Source of the DNA: Nitrospirota bacterium
GTDB lineage: Bacteria; Nitrospirota; Nitrospiria; Nitrospirales; UBA8639
DNA: 7,056 nucleotides
Assembly: GCA_003233615.1 (NCBI GenBank)
Contig: QIMB01000486.1
Location: forward strand, 1-7,056
Direction: 5' to 3'
Shown here in pieces: positions 1 through 5,075 of the stretch. Positions within the stretch are counted from its first letter, which is position 1. Every line of letters begins with the position of its first letter. The position numbers and the translations under genes are program-made. Under the pieces are notes generated by a model, which saw only the letters and a list, made by a program, of their open reading frames with translations, was not told where the DNA came from and ran no database searches.

Positions 1-320
1 TGGAGTGTGAGCGGTTGGGCTGTGATCGGAATCATATCCATCTGCTGTGTTCCGCTCATCCGAAGATTGCCCCAGGGCAAATTGTGCGCGTGTTCAAGAG
101 TATCACGGGACGCGAATTGTTTCGGCGGAAGCCAGCATTGAAGCAAGAGTTGTGGGGTAGGGAGTTGTGGTCCGATGGCTCTTATGTGGGGACCGTGTGT
201 GAGGGAGGCAATTGGCAGGTTGTCGAACGGTATGTACAACAGCAAGGTAAGCCGCCAGAAGAGCTGCGACAACTCACAGGTAAGCCGCCAGAAGAGCTGC
301 GACAACTCACTCTCTTCTAA
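1..320 (+). CDS. tnpA: IS200/IS605-family transposase TnpA (HUH, Y1), 5' end outside window
   Basis: Partial gene: the reading frame is open from the left edge (first full codon at 3) to TAA at 318-320, so roughly the first third to half of a normal 130-150 residue TnpA is missing. The family makes single-strand cuts at subterminal hairpins with an HUH metal site and one tyrosine. Visible here are the HUH-type motif NHIHLL (codons at about 30-47) and, after the typical WGRELWSDGSYVGTV stretch, the helix VVERYVQQQ, whose tyrosine is the expected nucleophile. The C-terminus carries GKPPEELRQLT twice in a row, an in-frame 33-bp duplication that the family does not need. The stop codon overlaps that of vapC on the other strand. 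Family assignment is strong; whether the protein is intact cannot be judged without the missing N-terminus. Confidence 0.85.
   Translation, partial: ECERLGCDRNHIHLLCSAHPKIAPGQIVRVFKSITGRELFRRKPALKQELWGRELWSDGSYVGTVCEGGNWQVVERYVQQQGKPPEELRQLTGKPPEELRQLTLF
245..310 (+). repeat. 33-bp tandem duplication, two exact copies
   Basis: The unit at 245-277 is repeated exactly at 278-310. It keeps frame in tnpA and duplicates the eleven residues GKPPEELRQLT near the C-terminus. Identity of the copies suggests a recent slippage event. It is downstream of the catalytic tyrosine helix, so it may be tolerated. Confidence 0.95.
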
Positions 321-751
321 TACCCCGTGGTCTTGCCACGGGGATATTTATTTGGGAAATCGGGAAAATCCTGGTCGGTGGTATAGAGCACGGCGCCATG
401 TTCCAGAGCAATGGCTGCTAAGACCGCATCTATCACCAACGGTCCACTTGCTTGGCCTTCTTTCATACAATGTTGCAGGATCGTCCAATGCTGTTCACCT
501 GGTTCCAGGATGCCCATGAGGGGATGCTCCAGCCATGTGTTGACAATGGTTTCGGCTTCGTCGATGGAAAAATGGAATTCAAACACTCTGGGATTGGTGG
601 AGATTCTCAGAAAAGCCCATACAGTTAACCAGGTCAGTCGAACCAGTTGAGAGCCAGCCAAAGAGTCTTCCAGCCAGACCCGACTTGGTTCATGCTGGAC
701 GGCCTTTGGGTGGTAGGCATAGAGCAGTAAATTTGCATCGATCAGAATCAC
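317..751 (-). CDS. vapC: VapC-type PIN-domain ribonuclease toxin, C-terminus altered by the IS
   Basis: The 144-residue product is a PIN-domain endoribonuclease, the toxin of a type II toxin-antitoxin pair; family members cut tRNA or rRNA when freed from VapB. PIN acidic residues visible are D5 (ILIDANLLLYAY), D108 (VIDAVLAAIALEHGA) and D126/D128 (TTDQDF). The segment AFLRISTNPRVF is typical of one VapC subgroup; the usual glutamate in this helix is not evident, which I believe is common in that subgroup. The start is GTG at 751-749, sharing GTGA with the vapB stop, so translational coupling is likely. The last nine or so residues (YPRGKTTGY) are encoded by the IS hairpin and replace the normal end, which in relatives runs on through a short W/NP-containing tail. 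All catalytic acids lie before the junction, so activity could survive. Confidence 0.88.
   Translation of the reverse strand: MILIDANLLLYAYHPKAVQHEPSRVWLEDSLAGSQLVRLTWLTVWAFLRISTNPRVFEFHFSIDEAETIVNTWLEHPLMGILEPGEQHWTILQHCMKEGQASGPLVIDAVLAAIALEHGAVLYTTDQDFPDFPNKYPRGKTTGY
323..343 (+). repeat. perfect 8-bp stem hairpin at the IS right end, inside the 3' end of vapC
   Basis: CCCCGTGG at 323-330 pairs with CCACGGGG at 336-343 around the 5-nt loop TCTTG. It begins 2 bp after the tnpA stop. The most likely role is the right-end recognition hairpin of the insertion sequence. It could also act as a transcription barrier between the convergent tnpA and vapC, but no T-run follows on either strand. Confidence 0.75.
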
Positions 752-996
752 CGATGGCGAGGACTTTCTGTCTGTTCGAGGACCTCGGCGATGTTGTCCA
801 GGTTGATGCCCGGTTGGACATTTCCTAAATCACGCGTAACCACTCGGAATGACGACGGCTGTTGTGTGGTCGGTAAGACTGCTAATCCACAACGAATCGC
901 TTCATTGACTGTTTCTTTGAACGATTTCCCTGTTCGTTTCGCCAGGCCTTTAAGCCTGGCTGACACATCATCATCAAGTGTGAGCGTGGTCCTCAT
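748..996 (-). CDS. vapB: VapB-type ribbon-helix-helix antitoxin
   Basis: This 82-residue protein neutralises the VapC encoded just downstream and, as in the family, should bind the operon promoter as a dimer. The N-terminus MRTTLTLDDDVSARLKGLAK, followed by a helix through about residue 40, is a ribbon-helix-helix DNA-binding fold. The C-terminal part (FRVVTRDLGNVQPGINLDNI, then AEVLE) matches the toxin-wrapping tail of VapB partners of this PIN subgroup, where G-x-x-x-PGINLDN is typical. The ATG at 996-994 is preferred because the conserved RTTL start follows it. No Shine-Dalgarno sequence precedes it and the likely promoter lies only 7 bp upstream, so the mRNA may be leaderless. The stop overlaps the vapC start by 4 bp. 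Confidence 0.88.
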   Translation of the reverse strand: MRTTLTLDDDVSARLKGLAKRTGKSFKETVNEAIRCGLAVLPTTQQPSSFRVVTRDLGNVQPGINLDNIAEVLEQTESPRHR

Positions 997-1003
997 GTAT
1001 TTT

Positions 1004-1032
1004 ATGCTACTATTAAAGCATCATGATGTCGA
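1004..1032 (-). promoter_or_regulatory. vapBC promoter with overlapping palindromic operator
   Basis: On the minus strand TCGACA (1032-1027) is followed by a 17-bp spacer and TAGCAT (1009-1004), matching five and four of six sigma-70 consensus bases. Transcription would start near 996, at the A of the vapB ATG. The 10-bp palindrome CATCATGATG (1019-1028) covers the end of the -35 and the spacer, a good place for a VapBC autorepression operator. Role is inferred from position and symmetry. Confidence 0.5.
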
Positions 1033-1067
1033 TGCCAACGCATCAAAAGTGATATGAAAGGAATATG

Positions 1068-1282
1068 GGATCATACAGAAATTATGGCTCGAGCCTTAGA
1101 AGGCTCTGCCTCCACGTTGTCATTCTGAGAGCAACGACGAATCTGGCTGAGCGATGGTGTGCGTGGATTGGGCGAGATCCTTCGACTCCGCCGGGCTCCG
1201 CTCTGGATGACACGATGAGGAACGCAGCCTCTGAGGGCCTGAGCAACATCGCAGGGCTCGAACCATGAATTCAGTATGATCC
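1068..1282 (+). mobile_element. 215-bp MITE-like element, copy 1
   Basis: The element is repeated in opposite orientation at 4645-4859 with about 8 mismatches and no gaps. Its ends form imperfect terminal inverted repeats of 28 bp (1068-1095 and 1255-1282; about 24 of 28 match) starting GGATCATAC and ending with TCGAGCC. Nested inside, a block starting GTCATTCTGAG (from about 1118) faces an inverted counterpart ending CTCTGGATGAC (to about 1211), so the whole element could fold into a long imperfect hairpin. It has no transposase gene. It lies 71 bp upstream of vapB and 55 bp upstream of the uvrB start. No clear target duplication is visible around this copy. The lack of coding content and the terminal repeats favour a MITE over a regulatory RNA, but a large REP/BIME-like repeat is an alternative. 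Confidence 0.82.
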
Positions 1283-1327
1283 GAATCCCTGCCTGCTCCT
1301 GTCAGATATCTTGTGGTACATTGCCAT

Positions 1328-1331
1328 GAGG
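1328..1331 (+). promoter_or_regulatory. uvrB ribosome binding site (GAGG)
   Basis: GAGG ends 6 nt before the ATG at 1338. It supports that ATG over the upstream in-frame TTG at 1311 and ATG at 1326, which have no comparable site. Confidence 0.65.
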
Positions 1332-1337
1332 TCTGCA

Positions 1338-3329
1338 ATGAGCACATTTTCTCTTCAATCTGACTATGTTCCCAAGGGTGATCAAGGTAAAGCGATCGCT
1401 GCGCTGACTGCCGGGCTTGACCAAGGCCTAAAGCATCAGGTGTTGTTGGGTGTGACCGGGTCTGGCAAAACGTTCACGATGGCCAATGTGATCGCTAATG
1501 TGCAAAAGCCCACGCTTGTTGTTGTGCATAATAAGACGTTAGCCGCTCAGCTCTATCAGGAATTCAAATCATTTTTCCCTGACAACGCCGTGGAATATTT
1601 TGTGAGTTTTTACGACTACTATCAACCCGAAGCGTATATTCCCACGACCGATACGTATATTGCCAAAGACTCTGCGATTAACGACACCATCGATCAAATG
1701 CGACATGCAGCCACGACGGCTCTGCTGCAACGCAATGACATTATTATTGTGGCATCGGTGTCTTGCATCTACGGCTTGGGTTCGCCCGAGGTTTACCATG
1801 ATATGCTGTTGTTTCTGGAACCAGGCATGGAAATTCGCCGGGAGAAGATTCTGGCGAAATTGGTGGATATTCAATATTCCCGCAATGATCTGGAATTGCA
1901 GCGGGGGATGTTTCGGGCGCGCGGAGATGTGATTGAGATTTTTCCTGCGTCGTCGGATTCTAATACGGTGCGCGTCGAGCTGTTTGGTGACGAGGTTGAA
2001 GCCCTGTATGAGATCGATCCGTTGACCGGTGTGACGCTCCGCACGCTTCCGAAAATCGCCATTTATCCGAAGAGTCATTATGTGATTGCACCGGATCGCT
2101 ATCAGCATGCGATCTCGGGCATTGAGGAAGAACTAGAGGAGCGCATCGCGTATTTTCGCAAGACGAATCAATTGCTGGAAGCACAGCGTGTTGAACAGCG
2201 CACCAAGTTTGATCTGGAAATGATTCGCACAATGGGTTATTGCCACGGTATTGAGAATTACTCACGGCATTTAAGCGGACGCCAGCCGGGTGAGCCTCCC
2301 CCGACGTTGTTAGATTATTTCCCCAAGGATTATTTGTTGATTGTGGACGAATCGCATGCCACGATTCCGCAGTTCGGGGGGATGTATGAGGGCGATCGTT
2401 CTCGCAAAAAGACATTGGTGGACTATGGATTTCGTCTTCCGTCGGCCATGGATAATCGACCTCTAAAATTTCTTGAGTTTGAGCAGTTCATGAATCAAGC
2501 CGTGTATGTCTCCGCCACCCCCGGTCCCTATGAATTGAAACATGCGGAGTCGGCCCCGGTTGAACAAATTATCCGGCCGACAGGGTTGATTGATCCAGTC
2601 ATGCACGTGAAGCCAGCTAAAGGGCAGGTCGAACATCTGCTCGGGGAAATTCGCCAGCGGATTGCGAAAGGACAGCGGGTGTTGGTGACTACACTCACCA
2701 AGCGCATGGCGGAAGATCTCACAGAGTATTATTACGAGCAAGACTTAAAGGTGCGGTACCTGCATTCGGACATCAAAACGTTGGAGCGGGCGGACATTAT
2801 TCGGGATTTACGGCGTGGTGTGTTTGATGTGTTGGTGGGCATCAATTTGTTACGCGAAGGGTTGGATTTGCCAGAGGTGAGTTTGGTTGCCGTATTGGAT
2901 GCGGATAAAGAAGGTTTTTTGCGCGGCTATCGAGCGCTCGTGCAAACGTCGGGGCGTGCGGCGCGCAACCGCGATGGCACGGTGATTCTCTATGGTGATA
3001 CGATTACCAAGTCCATGCAACTGACACTTGAAGAAACCGGTCGGCGGCGCACCATTCAATTAGCCTATAACGAGAAACATGGCATCACGCCCGAAACGAT
3101 CAAAAAACGTATCCATGATTTAGAATATCAATTAGCCGATGCCGATGAGCTATCGGTGGCAGCGGAAACTGAAGAAATCTACGCATCCGAAGGAGATTTA
3201 GAAAAGCGTATTCTTGCCTTAGAAAAAGACATGAAGCTAGCTGCCAAGGCTTTGGAATTCGAGCGAGCCGCGAAGCTCCGCGACACTCTCCGGCTCCTCC
3301 GCCAAAAACTCCTCCAGGTCGGCATCTAA
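1338..3329 (+). CDS. uvrB: UvrB, excinuclease ABC subunit B
   Basis: UvrB is the damage-verifying helicase-like subunit of nucleotide excision repair: loaded on DNA by UvrA, it opens the helix at the lesion and recruits UvrC for the two incisions, in the cytoplasm. The 663-residue length is close to the E. coli protein and the sequence aligns end to end. Visible are Walker A GVTGSGKT (38-45, K44), the lesion-probing beta-hairpin with its aromatic cluster FYDYYQPEAYIP (91-102), the helicase acidic motif DESH (337-340), motif VI QTSGRAARN (536-544, arginines 540 and 543) and a C-terminal UVR motif (about 621-656) that contacts UvrC and UvrA. Motif VI has Ser where most homologues have Ile; the arginines are kept. 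The start MSTFSL at 1338 matches the family N-terminus. No LexA-like box is seen; only 55 bp separate the MITE-like element from the start, so the promoter lies in that gap or in the element. Confidence 0.98.
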   Translation: MSTFSLQSDYVPKGDQGKAIAALTAGLDQGLKHQVLLGVTGSGKTFTMANVIANVQKPTLVVVHNKTLAAQLYQEFKSFFPDNAVEYFVSFYDYYQPEAYIPTTDTYIAKDSAINDTIDQMRHAATTALLQRNDIIIVASVSCIYGLGSPEVYHDMLLFLEPGMEIRREKILAKLVDIQYSRNDLELQRGMFRARGDVIEIFPASSDSNTVRVELFGDEVEALYEIDPLTGVTLRTLPKIAIYPKSHYVIAPDRYQHAISGIEEELEERIAYFRKTNQLLEAQRVEQRTKFDLEMIRTMGYCHGIENYSRHLSGRQPGEPPPTLLDYFPKDYLLIVDESHATIPQFGGMYEGDRSRKKTLVDYGFRLPSAMDNRPLKFLEFEQFMNQAVYVSATPGPYELKHAESAPVEQIIRPTGLIDPVMHVKPAKGQVEHLLGEIRQRIAKGQRVLVTTLTKRMAEDLTEYYYEQDLKVRYLHSDIKTLERADIIRDLRRGVFDVLVGINLLREGLDLPEVSLVAVLDADKEGFLRGYRALVQTSGRAARNRDGTVILYGDTITKSMQLTLEETGRRRTIQLAYNEKHGITPETIKKRIHDLEYQLADADELSVAAETEEIYASEGDLEKRILALEKDMKLAAKALEFERAAKLRDTLRLLRQKLLQVGI

Positions 3330-3336
3330 GATGACA

Positions 3337-3415
3337 AGAAGAAGGGTCAGACTCGAATAACTATTCCATTCTTCATTCGAAAATGGAATAGCTATTCGAG
3401 TCTGACCCTTCTTCT
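3337..3415. repeat. 34-bp stem hairpin between convergent uvrB and DUF4321 genes
   Basis: Arm 3337-3370 and arm 3382-3415 are inverted copies with a single mismatch, around an 11-nt loop in which TTC/GAA can pair again. The core reads GGGTCAGACTCGAATA. In RNA from the plus strand the mismatch is A-C; from the minus strand it becomes a G-U pair, so the minus transcript folds without a break. It starts 8 bp after the uvrB stop and lies 17 bp beyond the DUF4321 stop. It could end transcription from both sides, but there is no proper T-run. Its length and near-perfection look more like a mobile hairpin repeat of the kind spread by Y1 (REP-associated) transposases. Function is inferred. Confidence 0.85.
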
Positions 3416-3432
3416 CTTCTTCTGGAAAATCA

Positions 3433-3696
3433 TTAAATGTGTTTGTAGAGGTATGCACCCAGAAGCATGCCTAAGACGCTCAGCAAGTTAATCTTGAGTA
3501 GAAAGCCCAGCGTGAATGTGAGGAGGACTAAGTTGACGCTGACGGGTGGATCCAACCCCAAGCTGAGGGCTTCACCGAAAATGCTACGGACCATTCCCTG
3601 AGGGGATACGATCTGGAGTATTTCACCTAATATACTACCCAAGAGACCACCAATGAAGATGAACAGTAGCAGGTAGCCGCCGCTTTTTTTCAGCAC
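3433..3696 (-). CDS. DUF4321 family small membrane protein
   Basis: The 87-residue product resembles DUF4321 proteins, a family of unknown function of about 80-90 residues. Two membrane segments are visible: about 8-30 (YLLLFIFIGGLLGSILGEIL, the conserved GxLLGxxLGE pattern) and about 55-85 (LTFTLGFLLKINLLSVLGML followed by LGAYLY, the family's TLGFxxKINLLSxLG signature). The N-terminus is basic (LKKSGG). The start is GTG at 3696-3694, because an in-frame stop lies six codons further upstream; the ribosome binding site is poor. The gene is convergent with uvrB, with the long hairpin between them. It is not clearly in an operon with the exported-protein gene 192 bp upstream, though both read leftward. 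Family recognition is from memory of the signature. Confidence 0.8.
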   Translation of the reverse strand: MLKKSGGYLLLFIFIGGLLGSILGEILQIVSPQGMVRSIFGEALSLGLDPPVSVNLVLLTFTLGFLLKINLLSVLGMLLGAYLYKHI

Positions 3697-3888
3697 ACTG
3701 GAACTCGCAAATTAGGTTGGATTGTAGAAGAACTGTTCAACGTATTAGAGGGAAGTTCGTGAGAAATAGTATACAAATGACGAATTTATGCCTAGGGTAA
3801 ATTCCTAGTTACCTTACGGCAATTTTGAGGACCCGTCAAGAAAGAATCCTGTGCGTCCTATACGGAAAACGGGTAGGCTGCTACGGTT

Positions 3889-4587
3889 TTAACGCGCAGG
3901 CACGTGTTTCGGATCTATGGAAAAACGCATGGTGCCCATCTTATTCATGGTATTCACCATGTAGCCCATATACACATCCACTCGATAGCGGCCGGGTTGC
4001 CACGTTCCGTTCGGGGCAAAAAATTTAAGGTAGCCGCTTTCGTCTTCTAACGCTAAGTCTGCACGATCTTCATCGATCCATTTGGTGGGGTCTGTATCTG
4101 GAACATGCTCTGCGAACAGGCGTCCTATGACTTGGAAGGCTGCTAAATGTTTGTGCACGGTAAAGACCAAATGAACAGCTTTTGCTGATGGCGAAAAGCT
4201 GTCCGTTGGATTGACTGGCACTAGAATATGTCCCCGTCGGATGGTGTGATCTTCTTCTACGCTTTCGGCAAACACGATACTCTCGAACAGTCCCCCGGGT
4301 GCATGATCGAACGATGGAAGATTCGGAGAGTGGGAATAGTCTGCGTATGGGGCCGATCCTTCGGCCGGAGCATCATCTTCAAAAAAGTCCGGGGGAGTAT
4401 CAAACTCGGCAAAGCCATGGTGTGTTTCATGAGGCTGGAAGACTGTCGGTGGGGGAATTGGCTGAGGGTCGTTTGCCAAACAGATCGTTCCAAATGCCAA
4501 GGACAGCATGGCGGGCAGAATTCCTACGAAGCAGATCGAAAAAGACACGTGCCTCTTACGATACAGATGGCGTGTACAATCACGCAT
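3889..4587 (-). CDS. exported protein of unknown function
   Basis: I do not recognise the family. From the ATG at 4587 the product has 232 residues. It begins with a basic stretch (residues 2-13), a hydrophobic core (about 14-37) and a likely signal peptidase I site after CLA (36-38); no lipobox is present, so a periplasmic or secreted protein is expected. Residues 39-105 are rich in Pro, Asp, Glu and His and look disordered. The remainder (about 115-228) is a compact, beta-rich looking domain with LVFTVHKHLAAFQVIGRLFA, WIDEDRAD and NGTWQPGRYRVDVYMG; the GxWxPGxYxVxV pattern suggests an immunoglobulin-like sandwich strand pair. An ATG at 4635 would add 16 residues but gives an overlong n-region and sits 10 bp from the MITE-like element. 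Neither start has a ribosome binding site. No cysteine pair or catalytic motif is evident in the mature part. Confidence 0.75.
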   Translation of the reverse strand: MRDCTRHLYRKRHVSFSICFVGILPAMLSLAFGTICLANDPQPIPPPTVFQPHETHHGFAEFDTPPDFFEDDAPAEGSAPYADYSHSPNLPSFDHAPGGLFESIVFAESVEEDHTIRRGHILVPVNPTDSFSPSAKAVHLVFTVHKHLAAFQVIGRLFAEHVPDTDPTKWIDEDRADLALEDESGYLKFFAPNGTWQPGRYRVDVYMGYMVNTMNKMGTMRFSIDPKHVPAR

Positions 4588-4644
4588 CGTGGATAGGGGC
4601 TTGTGCAGAAAGAGATGGAGCGAAGCATGTATCATGGGTTTTTG

Positions 4645-4859
4645 GAATCATACTGAATTCATGGTTCGAGCCCTGCGATGTTGCTCAGGCCCTCAGAGGC
4701 TCGGTTCCTCATCGTGTCATCCAGAGCGGAGCCCGGCGGAGTCGAAGGATCTCGCCCAACCCACGCACCCCATCGCTCAGCCAGATTCGTCGTTGCTCTC
4801 AGCATGACAACGTGGAGGCAGAGCCTTCTAGGGCTCGAACCATAATTTCTGTATGATCC
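4645..4859 (-). mobile_element. 215-bp MITE-like element, copy 2 (inverted relative to copy 1)
   Basis: The reverse complement matches 1068-1282 over the full 215 bp with about 8 substitutions and no gaps, including the GGATCATAC tip and the internal block. Short T-runs (4639-4643 and 4861-4866) flank it one base out on each side and might be a target duplication, but homopolymers are weak evidence. The left end is 57 bp upstream of the chosen start of the exported-protein gene and the right end is 216 bp upstream of the methyltransferase gene. Confidence 0.82.
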
Positions 4860-4961
4860 GTTTTTTGCTCAGGAACAGGACGTTGATGGATTTGACATTC
4901 CTCACGGCTTTCTCTCCTCTACTCTTGAGACAGTGGTGTGGTCAAGTCTCAGGTCCTTACC

Positions 4962-4991
4962 TTGCGGCGTCAAAAGCGGCTTTGTTAGAAT
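4962..4991 (+). promoter_or_regulatory. possible promoter of the methyltransferase gene
   Basis: TTGCGG (4962-4967), an 18-bp spacer and TAGAAT (4986-4991; five of six consensus bases) would start a transcript near 4998 with a leader of about 78 nt. The -35 is poor. This lies in the 216-bp gap after the MITE-like copy, which otherwise holds only a pair of competing short hairpins (CTTGA 4924-4928 with TCAAG 4942-4946, or TGAGAC 4926-4931 with GTCTCA 4946-4951). Confidence 0.35.
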
Positions 4992-5075
4992 TTTTCGAGT
5001 TTCTACGCATTTTCCTCTATGCCTGTGCTGATAGCTTTTATTTATTCTTTGTAGAAAGATGATGGGTCTAAATTT

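Larger units (their letters stand above)
1..350 (+). mobile_element. right part of an IS200/IS605-type insertion sequence
   Basis: The transposase gene is followed directly by a strong subterminal hairpin (323-343), the arrangement expected at the right end of IS200/IS605 elements, which lack terminal inverted repeats and use such hairpins as cleavage guides. The exact right tip cannot be fixed from one copy; it should lie a few bases after the hairpin, since from about 350 leftward-reading vapC coding sequence looks normal. The left end is outside the window. Confidence 0.6.

Noticed and set aside
245..310. CRISPR-like direct repeat
   Set aside because: Only two adjacent copies with no spacer, in frame within a transposase gene.
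1283..1337. LexA/SOS box ahead of uvrB
   Set aside because: No CTGT-N8-ACAG or comparable palindrome is present in the short leader.
1120..1347. 75-codon minus-strand reading frame
   Set aside because: It lies inside the repeated element and gives the CHPERSPAESKDLA peptide known from repeats; the related frame at 4508-4807 continues into unrelated DNA.
1569..2108. 179-codon minus-strand frame inside uvrB
   Set aside because: A shadow of the strongly conserved uvrB frame, with an Arg/His-rich composition typical of antisense frames.
3237..3458. 73-codon minus-strand frame spanning the long hairpin
   Set aside because: It overlaps the end of DUF4321, crosses the hairpin and runs antisense into uvrB; no family resemblance.
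3768..3796. promoter for the DUF4321 gene
   Set aside because: A fair -10 (TATACT, 3773-3768) exists on the minus strand but no acceptable -35 lies 16-18 bp upstream.
3840..3888. intrinsic terminator after the exported-protein gene
   Set aside because: Only a 4-bp GTAG/CTAC stem precedes the TTTT on the minus strand, too weak to call.
4508..4807. 99-codon plus-strand reading frame
   Set aside because: Antisense to the exported-protein gene, then runs into the second repeat copy; the shared peptide reflects shared DNA, not a gene.
4853..5062. 69-codon plus-strand frame with hydrophobic residues ahead of the methyltransferase
   Set aside because: The ATG is inside the element tip, there is no ribosome binding site, and the composition looks like noncoding T-rich DNA. 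A real small membrane protein cannot be fully excluded.
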